Assembly: GCA_009731375.1 (NCBI GenBank)
Contig: BJOX01000147.1
Location: 300,970-364,969, forward strand
Length of the DNA: 64,000 nucleotides
Direction of reading: 5' to 3'
From: Paulinella micropora
Taxonomy: Eukaryota > Cercozoa > Imbricatea > Euglyphida
The notes under the pieces were generated by a model that was not told the DNA's origin, did not search any database, and worked only from the letters and a program-made list of their open reading frames with translations. This document shows, in pieces, positions 38,209 through 48,376 of the stretch. A program made the position numbers and the translations under genes. How positions within the stretch are numbered: the first letter of the stretch is position 1; each line of letters begins with the position of its first letter.

Positions 38209-39589
38209 TTAAGAGCTGTCGTAACCGTCGGCAGGCGGCCCGCTGCCGCCAGTGGCAGGCGCGAGCGGGCCGTTGCCTATGACGGGCGGGAGCGGCTTGA
38301 CCGTGGTGCCGGCGTTAGTGTACATGAAATTGGGCTTGAACGGTGCAGCTTGCAGCTGGTTCTGCTGCACAAACCGCTCTGCCGCCAACTTCTCGGCGTC
38401 TCGGGTTTGCTGGTCCAGCTTCTGGAGGATCTCCTTGTCTCGTTGGGCCATGGTCTTCCCGTCCTTTTTGAGGCGCTGTCTCGCGCGGTCGCCGTAAAAT
38501 AACATGCGCTGCATCATTTCACGCTCTTGGCGCGACATGCCCTTGAGCGAAGACGGCAGCCAGCTCGGCGCGCGGTCCGCCAGCTGTTTAAGGCGCTCCT
38601 GTTTTTGGATGCCCGCACGGGTCGGCGGCTTGGGCGGGTCTGGACCGCGCAAGATCACATCGCCGTCGGGTAGGCTCGGTGGAGCGAGAAAGCTCTTGTA
38701 GTTGTACTCGAGCCGGTCGATGTGCTCGTGATACACCATCGCCGCGTGCCGCGTCCCCACGTTGCGCTCATCCGCGCATTGGGCAAAGTGAGCCAAAAAC
38801 TCCTTTTTCGGGAAAAATTGGCCGAAATTCTCCCACAAATTGGTAAGGGTCCGCTGCACTTTTGAGTTAAACATGATGCAATGTGACGTCTGTTCGCGCA
38901 TAATGGGACTCACCGAGTTGCGGCCCGTCAAATATTGTACCGCAATAAATATTGTTATATTATAATGGCGGTATGTACCAAAAAAGTTCTGCATCCATCG
39001 ATCTGTACTATCTATTATACCAACTAAATCATCAAACACGATGAAGCTCGGCTCGAGGTATTTGTTCTCGAGATAGCGCTTCTTGAGGTTTTCCACGTAG
39101 TTCTGCAAGATGTCCATCCTGAACCCTTCGTAGATCTTGCAGTGCTGCTCGCTCGCAAAATGAAAAGAAAAGCTATTCTTGAACTTAGTTCTGACCCTAC
39201 CAAGCAACAAGACCAATGAGACAGCGAACGGGAAGGATGGACGCGACTTACATTATCAGGCCGTACTAGAAAGGGTCTTTTTTGCGCGCGCACAGGCTGT
39301 ACAGGAGCCATTTCAGGAAATGGGTCTTGCCGCGTTCCGATTTGCCGACTAGCACGAACAGCTGCCCCGCTCCTTTTTCGCGCGGGTAGAAGACTTCGAT
39401 GTTTCGCTTGAACTCAGTCGGCTGCACCTGCTCTGCTGGTTGCTGCTTCTTCTTCTTCTTCTTGCCCTTGTCTTTCTGCTTGTCGACATAGTCAAGTATT
39501 TTCTCTTCGTTTGTCTTCTCGCCCAGCTGCTGTTCCGGCTCCGGCAGCCGTTCGACCGTGCCTTCCGGTTGCTGCTGCTGCTGCATCAT
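38209..39589 (-). CDS. A32-like genome-packaging ATPase (element B), one intron and an in-frame TAG
   Basis: Exon 1 (39,589-39,252) has a Gln/Glu-rich start, a poly-Lys run, and Walker A LVGKSERGKTHFL. A 55-nt intron (39,251-39,197) follows, then exon 2 (39,196-38,209) with Walker B PSFIVFDDLVGI, the Gln sensor IFIAVQYLTG and the SKVQRTL region. This is the FtsK/HerA packaging motor of capsid-forming eukaryotic DNA viruses. A TAG at 39,266-39,268, 14 bp before the donor, interrupts an otherwise continuous frame. The C-terminal 150 residues are an unusual Pro/Gln/Arg-rich extension. Upstream genes on the other strand start within 40 bp. Confidence 0.85.
39197..39251 (-). other. Spliceosomal-type intron in the packaging ATPase gene (55 nt)
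   Basis: On the minus strand the donor is AAT|GTAAGT, the eukaryotic consensus, and the acceptor is TTGCTTGGTAG. Removal joins Walker A and Walker B exons in frame. Confidence 0.85.
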
Positions 39590-39628
39590 TTTTTTTTTTA
39601 ACTTCTCGCCGAATATTAAAAAAAAGAT

Positions 39629-39766
39629 ATGCCGCTAGTCTTGAGTGACAAGACGCGCTTGCTAGTCGACCAAGCCGAACCAGCGAAGGCCGCGGTAAAG
39701 GCAGCGCTCAACAAGGCCAAGAAGAAGCCGGCCAAGAAGAAACCCGTTGTCAGTAAGAAGAAGTAG
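39629..39766 (+). CDS. Small Lys/Ala-rich basic protein (45 aa)
   Basis: ATG 39,629 preceded by TTAAAAAAAAGAT. The C-terminal half is a run of Lys-Ala-Pro motifs (NKAKKKPAKKK), like histone tails or virion core peptides. It heads a row of plus-strand genes with similar A-rich leaders. Probably a DNA-condensing core protein; this is inference from composition. Confidence 0.6.
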   Translation: MPLVLSDKTRLLVDQAEPAKAAVKAALNKAKKKPAKKKPVVSKKK

Positions 39767-39822
39767 CAGGTTTTTTTTATTTTCACCGCCAGACAGTTTG
39801 ATAAAAAAAGATTCGACCCAAA

Positions 39823-40758
39823 ATGAAGCCCTGGCGCAAGAGGCACGCCGGCCGTGCTTTTACCAGCGATGCGCCTGTTTCCTTCAAGAAGCAGCGCACT
39901 GGCTTTGTGGGCGGCGGGTCGGTCGAGATGGCGGCCAAGACCAGGGAAATCATGAAATATGCCAACCCGCAGCTCTCGGCCGTGCTGGATGCGGTCGCGC
40001 CAGCAACCGTGCCTGCTGCCACTGCCGCGAAGGCCACGCATGCCGCGCCGGTGCTACAGTCGTTTGACAGCAGCGCGGCTGTCATAGTGCACGACGACGA
40101 CGACAAGAAGAACTCAGCGGCCGCCGCGCCGGTGCTACAGTCGTTTGACAGCGGCGCGGCTGTCATTGTGCACGACGACGACGACAAGAAGAGCTCGGCG
40201 GCCGCCGCGCCCGCCGCTGACGCGAAGACTCATCAAGCCGCGCCGGTGCTCCAGTCGTTTGACAGCAGCGCGGCTGTCGTGGTGCACGACGACGACAAGA
40301 AAGACAAAAAGAGCAGCGCTAAGCCAGACCTAATGTCTCAGATCCAAGCAGGCAAGCAACTGAAAAAAGCACCGAAGCCGGACGCCAAAGCACAAAAGCC
40401 CGACGCCAAAGCAGCAGGCGGCGGCCTCACTGGCGCACTGAGCTCGGCCATGGCCAAAATAAACGCATCACTCAACGGCGGCGATGGCAGCAGTAGCAGC
40501 AGCAGCGTCGTCGTCGACCAAAAAACACAGGAGGCAAAGGACAAGGTGGCGGCGTACCAAGCGAACAAGACTCCCAAACAAGAAGAGAAACTGAGGGCCT
40601 GGTCGCACAGGCTAGGCGAAGCGATAACCAAGCTCACGAAAGACATCAAGGACGAAGAAGACGCCTGGGGAGATACAGATGATGCCAAGGAAATGAGAAG
40701 CAAGAAAGCCAAGCTAGAAGCCAGAAAAGAGATAATAGACAAGGGGCTGGCCGCGTGA
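39823..40758 (+). CDS. Basic repeat-containing virion-type protein (311 aa)
   Basis: ATG 39,823. A basic N-terminus (KPWRKRHAGRAF) and a segment AAKTREIMKYANPQL are followed by three imperfect 28-35-residue repeats with APVLQSFDSSAAVIVHDDDD (about residues 75-165), a Lys/Ala-rich stretch, poly-Ser and a helical C-terminus. The next gene (40,804) shares the AK.R..M.YANP.L segment and the basic start, so the two are paralogues. Repeat and charge pattern suggest an internal virion protein. Unknown family. Confidence 0.6.
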   Translation: MKPWRKRHAGRAFTSDAPVSFKKQRTGFVGGGSVEMAAKTREIMKYANPQLSAVLDAVAPATVPAATAAKATHAAPVLQSFDSSAAVIVHDDDDKKNSAAAAPVLQSFDSGAAVIVHDDDDKKSSAAAAPAADAKTHQAAPVLQSFDSSAAVVVHDDDKKDKKSSAKPDLMSQIQAGKQLKKAPKPDAKAQKPDAKAAGGGLTGALSSAMAKINASLNGGDGSSSSSSVVVDQKTQEAKDKVAAYQANKTPKQEEKLRAWSHRLGEAITKLTKDIKDEEDAWGDTDDAKEMRSKKAKLEARKEIIDKGLAA

Positions 40759-40803
40759 CAGATAAAGTGGAATTTTTTTCTCGGCTTGTCCAATAAAAGA
40801 AAG

Positions 40804-41271
40804 ATGTTTACGCCTGGCTGTCCATGGATCAGCACCCGGCCGGTAGTAGCAGGCAATTCTCGGAAGAGGCCGGCCTGGCTGGATGAATCGCCCATGCCGA
40901 AGCGGCTCAAGCGGCCGGAAAACCAGGGCCCCGTGGCCGTCTCTGCCAAGGCCCGCAGCCTCATGCACTACGCAAATCCTAACCTCGGCACGGCCATGCA
41001 GCTGCTGGAGCCGGCAGAGGCTGCGCCGGCAATGGCAGTGCCCGCAAAGACAGAAGAAGCGAAGGGACCGAAGGCGGTAGAACAGAAAAAGAAGGAGGAG
41101 GAGCCGAAGGCCGCAGAAACACACCTCACGGAGTTCCAGCAACAGAGTGCCAAGAGACTCGAGTTGGCTGTCAAACAAAAAGACAGCGAAGAAATGCTGG
41201 CGGCATTGAGCGATCTCAAGGCCGTCCTTGACGCGGACCAGATCGCGCATGCGTTCAAGGGCACTCACTAA
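40804..41271 (+). CDS. Paralogue of the 39,823 protein (155 aa)
   Basis: ATG 40,804 directly after an AATAAAAGAAAG leader. The N-terminal basic region (MPKRLKRPENQG) and SAKARSLMHYANPNLGTAM match the preceding protein; the repeat block is absent and the C-terminus is a charged helix. Tandem duplication followed by repeat expansion in the first copy is likely. Confidence 0.6.
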   Translation: MFTPGCPWISTRPVVAGNSRKRPAWLDESPMPKRLKRPENQGPVAVSAKARSLMHYANPNLGTAMQLLEPAEAAPAMAVPAKTEEAKGPKAVEQKKKEEEPKAAETHLTEFQQQSAKRLELAVKQKDSEEMLAALSDLKAVLDADQIAHAFKGTH

Positions 41272-41312
41272 AAAAAATAAACTGACGGCCTGTAAAAACA
41301 AGGAGAGGAAAA

Positions 41313-41579
41313 ATGCAGCACCTGGCCTTTTTTGACCCGACCTTGGCCCTGGCCCTAGGCAAAATCAACGAAAAACAGGCACGCGTCGCAGGGCATAAAC
41401 GCCGACAGCAAGAGGACGCCGAAAAAAGGGCCATCGAGGTCCTGCAGACTACCGTGGCCGAAGCGCCCATCGAGAAAGTGTTCAAGCAGCCGGCCATTGC
41501 CGATGCCACCATCTTGCTAGAAGTGACGCCTGAACAGGCCGCCCGCTGCGAGCAGCAGCTGCTTGGCGGAGGCAAATAA
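41313..41579 (+). CDS. Small helical protein (88 aa)
   Basis: ATG 41,313 after a purine-rich leader. A hydrophobic start (HLAFFDPTLALALGKI) precedes a charged amphipathic helix and a Gly-rich end. In the plus-strand structural cluster; unknown family. Confidence 0.5.
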   Translation: MQHLAFFDPTLALALGKINEKQARVAGHKRRQQEDAEKRAIEVLQTTVAEAPIEKVFKQPAIADATILLEVTPEQAARCEQQLLGGGK

Positions 41580-41631
41580 TTAAAAATTTTTTTCTTGTCG
41601 GGCAGATTAACTACTAACAGTCTCAGTCGCC

Positions 41632-42213
41632 ATGAGTGGTAACAGAGGCCCCGTTGTCCCCCTCGTAAATACTTCGGACGAAAAGTCCTCGGCCGCCCAG
41701 ACCAACCAGGTCGAACATGGCATTGAAACCCGTCCGATCATTCAAACTGACTCCCTCGCTACAAGCTCGATTATCTACTCGGCCTTGTCGGCGGCCGGGG
41801 CGGCAGGGGGTAATGGTGTTATCCAAGGCATGAAGGACGTGGCCCAGCGCCTGTCGCAGAACTCGCTGGCTCCTTGGTACAAGGGAGCGGTCCTGCTCGT
41901 GGGCACGCCCGCCGAGATCACCTCTGTCTACGGACGCGAATTCTGCGTGACTAACTGTGCAATGGACGCAGACGCCAAGGTATGGGACGATGGCGCTATG
42001 CTGCCCTGGCTGACAGAGCTTCGTCGAACTCACGGAAATTCGTGGGAAGGCTGCATGAATGTAGCGGGTTTCATCGAACAATACCAGGCTGCCAAGATCC
42101 GCGACGAGCAATGGAGCAAGATCCCGTCAGTGTCTTGGGTCGACCGCCAGAACGGTTCCGTACGCGGTTGGTCAGCCATCAACGAGGAGGGGGGTGTGAG
42201 GCCGATCGTGTAA
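41632..42213 (+). CDS. Unknown 193-aa protein of the structural cluster
   Basis: ATG 41,632. Disordered first 35 residues, then a compact domain with SIIYSALSAAGAAGGNGVIQGM, WYKGAVLLVGTP and FCVTNCAMD, ending VSWVDRQNGSVRGWSAI. Two close Cys residues and several Trp suggest a folded globular protein. No family recognised. Confidence 0.55.
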   Translation: MSGNRGPVVPLVNTSDEKSSAAQTNQVEHGIETRPIIQTDSLATSSIIYSALSAAGAAGGNGVIQGMKDVAQRLSQNSLAPWYKGAVLLVGTPAEITSVYGREFCVTNCAMDADAKVWDDGAMLPWLTELRRTHGNSWEGCMNVAGFIEQYQAAKIRDEQWSKIPSVSWVDRQNGSVRGWSAINEEGGVRPIV

Positions 42214-42250
42214 TTTTTTTTCCTCCTAGTCTACCTACAACGAAAGCACG

Positions 42251-42902
42251 ATGACAGACCCTTTTGCCAACCTCGAGCCGCCGTCTATCGAAACAAAAGC
42301 GGAACAGCCGCCCCCCCTTCCCGTCCCCCCGCCGGCCAAGAAGCGCAGGACCGCCGGCCCCAGCGCTGCCGCCATTGCACGGCGCCTGGGAGCACCAGCG
42401 GCGGCAGCACCCGAAGACCCTGTGCTACGGGATGACCCGAACTACAAGCTTCTCGTGGCCTATGGGCGCAGCGCCTTGATCGGGCCCAAGCTCAAGAAGG
42501 CGCATATCAACTGCGATCCGAAAGCCCTGCGCAGGCTGCTGCCGCTGTTGTTGGACAAAGTCGAGGAAGTGCTGGAGGGAGAACTGAGCGGCGAACTGGC
42601 GGATGCAGTGCTCAAGCAAGGGCTCGTCTGTCTCGAAAATCTGGTAGCGAACCGGTCGCGTTACCAGATCGCGGGCACCAACAGAGGCCTGCTTTGCCAA
42701 CGACCGGTGGTGCTTCTTGCTGGAGCGGGCCAAGCTGCGAGCTGGCATCGGTCTGCAGCGCCTGGACCCTATGACCGAGCTAGCTTTGCTGACTGCGCAG
42801 ACGGCCGCCATCACGCACGCCAAGAATACCATGCTCTGTCCAGCAGGCGCAAAGGTCAACCTGGACGCGCCCGCGCCAGAGGAGGAAAAGAAGAATAATT
42901 AA
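42251..42902 (+). CDS. Unknown structural-cluster protein, frameshifted
   Basis: ATG 42,251. Pro/Ala-rich first 60 residues with KKRR, then a helical domain (RRLLPLLLDKVEEVLEGEL). The frame should change near 42,683: downstream, the frame ending at 42,902 continues with a Cys/Trp segment and ITHAKNTMLCPAG, ending in Glu/Lys, whereas the original frame becomes low-complexity. Single-base indel likely. Unknown family. Confidence 0.5.
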
Positions 42903-42949
42903 AAAAATTTATTTTGTTGTACGCCAATTAAACATCTCTCCAGAAAGGA

Positions 42950-43414
42950 ATGTCCGAAGTCGCGAGCGATCTGTTCTCCCTCGAGAACTTTGCCCGGTCC
43001 GGTGCTGCGGCTGCTTTCGCCTACGCGGCCGCGCCGGTCGTGTTCCAAGGGCCTGCAGTTTTTAGCTTTTCGGCTGTCCCGGGCCTCAGCGGAGTGCAGG
43101 TCAGCAAGAGCACCGGCCTGGCTGTCGTGGCCTTCTTGACTGCCACTGCTATCGACCTCATTCAAAGCAGAGTCCTCAACCGCACCAAGGAAGGGCGGCT
43201 GGCCTCTTATCCTAGCTTGGCCGTGCACGTGGCCGGTGGAGGCCTGCTGTTTGCCATGCTGCCCAGGCTCATGGGCCGCGGCCAGCTTGGGATGGTAGGC
43301 GACAGCGACGCGGTCAAGCAGCTATTCTTGGTCGGCGCACTTTCGGAAGTTTTTAGTCAGTACTTCTACGAAGGCTACATGAACCCCGCGGGCCAAGGAC
43401 ACTATCGCTTCTAA
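42950..43414 (+). CDS. Multi-span membrane protein (154 aa)
   Basis: ATG 42,950. Hydrophobic stretches at about residues 17-40, 50-66, 86-103 and 121-135 predict three or four membrane helices, with short polar loops and a Gly/Tyr-rich end. In the structural cluster, so possibly an internal-membrane virion protein. Unknown family. Confidence 0.55.
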   Translation: MSEVASDLFSLENFARSGAAAAFAYAAAPVVFQGPAVFSFSAVPGLSGVQVSKSTGLAVVAFLTATAIDLIQSRVLNRTKEGRLASYPSLAVHVAGGGLLFAMLPRLMGRGQLGMVGDSDAVKQLFLVGALSEVFSQYFYEGYMNPAGQGHYRF

Positions 43415-43449
43415 AAAAAGAATCTTGTGTAGCTAGTCTAAAGTGAACA

Positions 43450-43993
43450 ATGCCAGTGGAAGAAGAAGCTCTGCTGGTCTGGGCTTTGATCGTTACCACC
43501 GCTATCATCGTGGTCGGCTGTGTGCGCGCCTGTTGCAAACGGTTCTTGCGTCACCCAACGATCTCGTGTGACCTCGACAAGCCGCTGCCCACACATTACG
43601 TGACGCTCGATGACCTCCTCCGGCGGCCTTACCAAGCGCCAAGCGCTGCAGAAGCTCTTTGCGGACCTGGAGACTGTGCTGGACAACTGGGGGCTGCTGT
43701 CCCTCGGCGAGAGCAAGGACCTGCGGATGCAGTGGAACTTAGGTCTTGAGCAACAAGTTGCGACCGTTGAAAAGTTCTTTTTGCCTGCCTACAAGGACGG
43801 CAAGCTCGCCGCGTACGTCCAGAGCGAAGCTGGCATCTGGTTTGAGCTGGCCGCGAGTGTTCGTGCTCCGACTCCCGCCCTGCAACAGTTGCAACAGAGA
43901 TTGCTGGCCAAGCAAAGTGTGGCCAAGGACGCTCAGTTCCTGGGACAAATTGCGCAAGTCATGGAACGCATCTGCCAAGTCATTGTCTTTTAA
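43450..43993 (+). CDS. Single-span membrane-anchored protein, frameshifted
   Basis: ATG 43,450. Residues 8-27 (LLVWALIVTTAIIVVGCV) form a membrane anchor followed by a CCKR juxtamembrane basic patch. The frame changes near 43,610-43,630; the downstream frame encodes a helical domain (LTKRQALQKLFADLETVLDNW to VMERICQVIVF). About 180 residues in all. The type II topology fits small virion membrane proteins; no family named. Confidence 0.5.
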
Positions 43994-44080
43994 ATAAAAA
44001 AATGAAAAATTTANNNNNNNNNNTTTTAAATGATTTAAAAAAATTTAATTTTCGTGACTCACTAAGTTTAATTAAGAAAG

Positions 44081-44425
44081 ATGGGCAAGCGCTCGCGGGA
44101 AAGGCACGACAAGAACACTGCCAAGAAGGTCGCCAAGAAGGAAGCCAAGCAAGAGGCCAAAACAGTCAAGCAAACTGCCAAGAAGCAGAAGAAGGAAGAG
44201 AAGAGAGAAAAGACAAAGCAGAACCTGCGCCAGATCGGTCAGACTTTTAAAGGCATCGGCAACTTTATTGGCAAGCAGATCGACAAGGTGACCGACATCC
44301 CGAAAGAAGCGATGGACACCACCAAGCAGCTGGGCGACAACGCCGAGGGCAGCCTCAAGTCCATGGCGCTGCCTTTGGCGGTCGGCGCCGCGGCCATCGG
44401 GGCCGTCATGATCCTGAAAAAATAA
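44081..44425 (+). CDS. Basic protein with C-terminal membrane helix (114 aa)
   Basis: ATG 44,081 after TTAATTAAGAAAG. The first 50 residues are a Lys/Glu/Arg helix; the C-terminus (MALPLAVGAAAIGAVMILKK) is a tail-anchor-like membrane helix. A short gap of 10 N (44,014-44,023) lies upstream. A DNA-to-membrane bridging role in the virion is conceivable. Confidence 0.55.
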   Translation: MGKRSRERHDKNTAKKVAKKEAKQEAKTVKQTAKKQKKEEKREKTKQNLRQIGQTFKGIGNFIGKQIDKVTDIPKEAMDTTKQLGDNAEGSLKSMALPLAVGAAAIGAVMILKK

Positions 44426-44466
44426 AAAAAATCTTCTTTGTCCTTGATATTATACTGCCAACGACG

Positions 44467-45263
44467 ATGTCTTCCGCCACCGTCGTCGTGCCCCCTGCTA
44501 GCAAACAGCAAAAGGTTGCCACAGGCAAGAGAGCGCGCAACGGCCAGGAGATCTTGATTGATCCCGAGCACGCCCGCGCGGTCAATGCGCGCCCTTGCTG
44601 GACTCAAACCTTGATGGGCCCCCCCGCCGCGACCACGGCGCTGAGCAACACTGCTTTTTTTAGCTTTATCTTGGAAAACAACCAGGCAGGTGCGATCCAC
44701 GATGCGACCCTGCGTTTCAAGATCACGTTCACGACCAGCGGCAGCCAGCCGACCGACTCGCGCGTTTTGCCTACCACCATGTGGTTCGAGCGTATCGAGT
44801 ACCTCGACCGCCTGACGGGCACCGAAATCGCGCGCTATCACGGCGACATGATGCACTTGGTGCTCAACACGCTGCCGCAAGAGGCCATCGACCAGATTGC
44901 CGACATGGTCAACATGTGCCCCAAGACGGGCAAAGTCAGCGGCCGCCAGTGGGAAAACAACGCCGAACAGTACTTCTACCTACCGCTTGTTCACACCTGG
45001 CTCAGCGGCATGGACTTGGACCTGAGCACGCTGCGTGGCGATCTCGAGATCCGGTTTTATCCCAGAGGCTCGATCTTTGTGGCGGCCCAGTCGGCTGTCA
45101 ACGGCCAGTCCGCGCCCGCCGTGCCCTGCACTGCCAGCTTGGGCGAGATCCGCTTCATCACGGGCTGCACACAGCTGCCGAACGGGATGCGCCTGGGCCG
45201 GAGCCCGCAGAAGCAGGGCAAGGTCGCCGAGCAGAAGTACATCGACTTTGTGCAGTACACGGC
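44467..45263 (+). CDS. Major capsid protein, N-terminal part (element B)
   Basis: ATG 44,467. About 265 residues of a double jelly-roll capsid protein: FFSFILENNQAGAIHDATLRFKI strands, a loop with MWFERIEYLDRLTGTEI, the helical EAIDQIADMVNMCP insertion, YFYLPLVHTWLS and LEIRFYPRGSIFV. It stops at a 10-N gap (45,264-45,273). The C-terminal jelly roll is 2.3 kb further on (47,581-48,346); the sequence between belongs to other genes. Together the two parts make roughly 520 residues before counting what the gap hides, the usual size for polinton-like or small NCLDV-related capsids. Confidence 0.8.
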
Positions 45264-45346
45264 NNNNNNNNNNGGACGGGAGGGGGGGGGGAGAAAGCAC
45301 AACCAACCTCTGGGAGAAAAATCTGGGTCCACGCGCAAAACCCAAA

Positions 45347-45796
45347 ATGACCGACGTCCAGAACCCCCGCGACGCAGACATGACCCGGCCTGACAAGAAG
45401 CAGCGGACCGAACCACCACAATTGCCAGCAGTGACTGAAAGTAAAAAGGAAACAGCGCAGGAGTTCTCGCTGGTGCGCCGCGGGGATGCGGGGTCCTCCA
45501 ACCCCGAGTGGTGTGCGCAGCGGTACGGCTGCATCGCGTACTTCAACGAGAAAGCCCGCGACGAGGACGCGCTGCAGGAGCTGATCGCGCCGCTGCTCAA
45601 GGCGGGTGCCGGGACCGAGGTGGTCAGGGCCCTGGTCGGCGCGCGTGCCCTGGCCCTGCACTACACGGAAAGAGAGCACCACGCCGAGAATTGTCAGGGC
45701 TGCGCGTGGAAGAAGTGCGACGGCCCGCTGTGCCACGAGATGCTGCACAAGGACGAGAATTGCGCCTGCGGCTTCGGCTCGGCCAAGGGCGCCTAG
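45347..45796 (+). CDS. Cys/His-rich zinc-binding protein (149 aa) lying inside the split capsid gene
   Basis: ATG 45,347 in an ACCCAAAATGACC context. Charged, disordered N-terminal 45 residues; a helical middle (DALQELIAPLLKAGAG); and a C-terminal cluster HHAENCQGCAWKKCDGPLCH with further Cys, probably binding two zinc ions. It lies between two halves of the capsid gene, so its contig is probably misplaced. Family not recognised. Confidence 0.5.
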   Translation: MTDVQNPRDADMTRPDKKQRTEPPQLPAVTESKKETAQEFSLVRRGDAGSSNPEWCAQRYGCIAYFNEKARDEDALQELIAPLLKAGAGTEVVRALVGARALALHYTEREHHAENCQGCAWKKCDGPLCHEMLHKDENCACGFGSAKGA

Positions 45797-46114
45797 GCGC
45801 GGCAGAATGGCTCGCCTTACTTTTTTTTGCCTAGTAGAAAAATATGTTTTTTCTTTCTCTCCCTTTTTTTCTTTTGCTGTTTTCTCTTTGTAACCCTCCC
45901 CTTTTCCTTTTCTTTCCGTTCGCCCTCCCTTCCTTTCCTATCCTACTACCCGTATCCACCACGCAGGGGGGGGGGGAGCAAGATGGGAAAAAAAACTTTA
46001 AGCAGAAAAAGAAATCTCTTGATTAAAAAAGCGCTTCAAACTTTCCTTTTTTTAAATTAAACTTGTACAACGTAAAAAATACAGCAAAGAGCTAGGAAAG
46101 AAACCATTCCGACC
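45797..46114. other. T/C-rich intergenic stretch
   Basis: Pyrimidine-rich runs followed by a G-run and A-rich sequence before the kinase-like gene. No gene or clear structure seen. Confidence 0.6.
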
Positions 46115-46990
46115 ATGGTTTCCAGAGCACCAACTATGCCCCCCGCCGTGCATCAGACTTTCGACATAAGAAAGAAATTTACTGAAGGACTTGGTTTAAC
46201 ACCAACTTTGTGCCAGAACTGCCAAAAACCAGCCGACGGCAAGAGCTTTCATGAACGGGTTTTGCTATGGCAGCCCTTTACTACGTGCCCGTACAGAGTT
46301 CAGGCAAAGGAGCTAAACTTGGATCACCTGACCGCCTTTTTTCTGGACAATTACGAAAAATCAGCTCAAGAATTCAAGAAGGCCTTCCCAAAGATTGAGG
46401 GCATTTCTGTTACGAGCCGTATCTTTGAAAGGCATGTTAGGAGCAATCCAAAGGTCCTACCAATTGGGAACAACATTATCGTCTTGCAAGCGCAAGGTAT
46501 TCTGTTCAAGAACGTGAGCAAGCCTTACGGACATGGAAAGAAGGATTTTGACGCCTACGTAGCGAGCTACATGCAGCTGCAGAAGATTCTTGCCAATGGT
46601 CAAATGGCGCCCGATGTTTATGGTTACTTGCTGGTACGTGACGATCGTGGTCATTCCCAAGAAGTGTGGATTGCTATGGAATATATCCCTCCGCCCGTTG
46701 GTGAAACGAGCGCGGACATTGTGTATATTGCAACCGCGACTCGCGACACACTGACTAGCTTCGACACGTTCTTACGCACGGCAATCCCGTTCGTATCTGA
46801 AAAAGGCATCCTGTTTTATGATGACAAGCTCGAGAACATGCTACAGCGTGTAACTGGTACCACACGACGCTTTCTACTCAACGACGTGGACCCGTACTTT
46901 TGTTTGGAATTCATGAAAATGGCTCAGGACGAAAGCCCCGAAACGTTCCGGGAGACACTGGTGCTATGCAATGCGCTGAGCCTGCTGGCT
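46115..46990 (+). CDS. Protein-kinase-like protein, 3' truncated by gap
   Basis: ATG 46,115 in a GACCATGG context. An N-terminal zinc-like pair (LCQNCQ) precedes a kinase-like fold: a hinge-like VWIAMEYIPPP, a catalytic-loop-like GILFYDDKLENML (Asp and Asn spaced as in HxDxKxxN) and LLNDVDPYF in place of DFG. These suggest a divergent Ser/Thr or small-molecule kinase. It runs into the gap at 46,991; like its neighbour it lies between the two halves of the capsid gene. Its codon use is less GC-rich than the capsid gene. Confidence 0.5.
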
Positions 46991-47580
46991 NNNNNNNNNN
47001 NNNNNNNNNNNNNNNNNNNNNNNNNNNNNNNNNNNNNNNNNNNNNNNNNNNNNNNNNNNNNNNNNNNNNNNNNNNNNNNNNNNNNNNNNNNNNNNNNNNN
47101 NNNNNNNNNNNNNNNNNNNNNNNNNNNNNNNNNNNNNNNNNNNNNNNNNNNNNNNNNNNNNNNNNNNNNNNNNNNNNNNNNNNNNNNNNNNNNNNNNNNN
47201 NNNNNNNNNNNNNNNNNNNNNNNNNNNNNNNNNNNNNNNNNNNNNNNNNNNNNNNNNNNNNNNNNNNNNNNNNNNNNNNNNNNNNNNNNNNNNNNNNNNN
47301 NNNNNNNNNNNNNNNNNNNNNNNNNNNNNNNNNNNNNNNNNNNNNNNNNNNNNNNNNNNNNNNNNNNNNNNNNNNNNNNNNNNNNNNNNNNNNNNNNNNN
47401 NNNNNNNNNNNNNNNNNNNNNNNNNNNNNNNNNNNNNNNNNNNNNNNNNNNNNNNNNNNNNNNNNNNNNNNNNNNNNNNNNNNNNNNNNNNNNNNNNNNN
47501 NNNNNNNNNNNNNNNNNNNNNNNNNNNNNNNNNNNNNNNNNNNNNNNNNNNNNNNNNNNNNNNNNNNNNNNNNNNNNNNN
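46991..47580. other. Assembly gap (590 N)
   Basis: Hides the end of the kinase-like gene and the middle of the capsid gene. Confidence 1.
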
Positions 47581-48346
47581 CCCGATCGACGAGCGCTTTT
47601 TCCGCGAGGAGACGATGGGACAGTTGGTGCGCAGCTCCTACCTGAAGTCCAACAGCGTGTACATGATCCCGTTTACCAACGACCCCAAGGCCATGTTAGA
47701 CGGCGTGATGGACGGCTACAAGACCTTTGTCGGCAATCGCGAGCGCCTGGTGATCAACGTCGGCCTCGCGCCGGTAGCGTCGACCGTCACGTACAAGTAC
47801 GGGGCTTGGTACGCCAACACCGCGGTGTTTGCTCTGAACGACACCAACCGCTTGACCGTGGACTTCAGGGGCGTGACGGTGGCCGTCCTTGATATCGACT
47901 CTGACCTCACGTTTGCCAGAATTACCGACCGTCGCTACACTTCGCCCGCCACGGCCGCGATGACGAACCTCAACACCCTGCTGGCTAGCTCGAGCTGGCT
48001 GCGTTCGTGCGGGGTCAAGATCAAGTTCAGCAGCACGCGATCTGGCGCGACCAACACGGTCGACTGGGAGGCCAATGCGGCGATGGAGTACACCGCGTCC
48101 ATCACGGACCTGAACGACCAGCCCGTACTCTGGTCCCGCGGCGACTTCCACCAGCTGAAGCTGAAGTTCCAGCAGGCGCCCGACACGTCCGCGGCTACTT
48201 ACAACGCCCAAGAAGAGATGCTTGTCACAGCCACCACGTCGGGCAAACGCGGCGTGGTAGACGGATTGTATGATATTACGATCTATTCGGCGTACTTCAA
48301 GTACCTTCACGAAATGAACGGAAGCCTGGAGGTGGCCTCGGTTTAA
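47581..48346 (+). CDS. Major capsid protein, C-terminal part (element B)
   Basis: The frame enters from the gap and ends TAA at 48,346. It encodes about 255 residues of beta-rich sequence (SVYMIPFTNDPK, YGAWYANTAVFALND, LVTATTSGKRGVVDGLYDITIYSAYFKYL) that fit the second jelly roll of the capsid protein begun at 44,467. The C-terminal strand pattern ending in YFKYL matches the end of such proteins. Confidence 0.75.
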
Positions 48347-48376
48347 AAATTCTAGCTTATGTATTTCAATTAAAAG

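Noticed and set aside
44467-48346. A deliberate intron or intein splitting the capsid gene
   Set aside because: The intervening sequence holds two complete or partial unrelated genes and is bounded by N-runs on both sides, so a scaffolding error is more likely.
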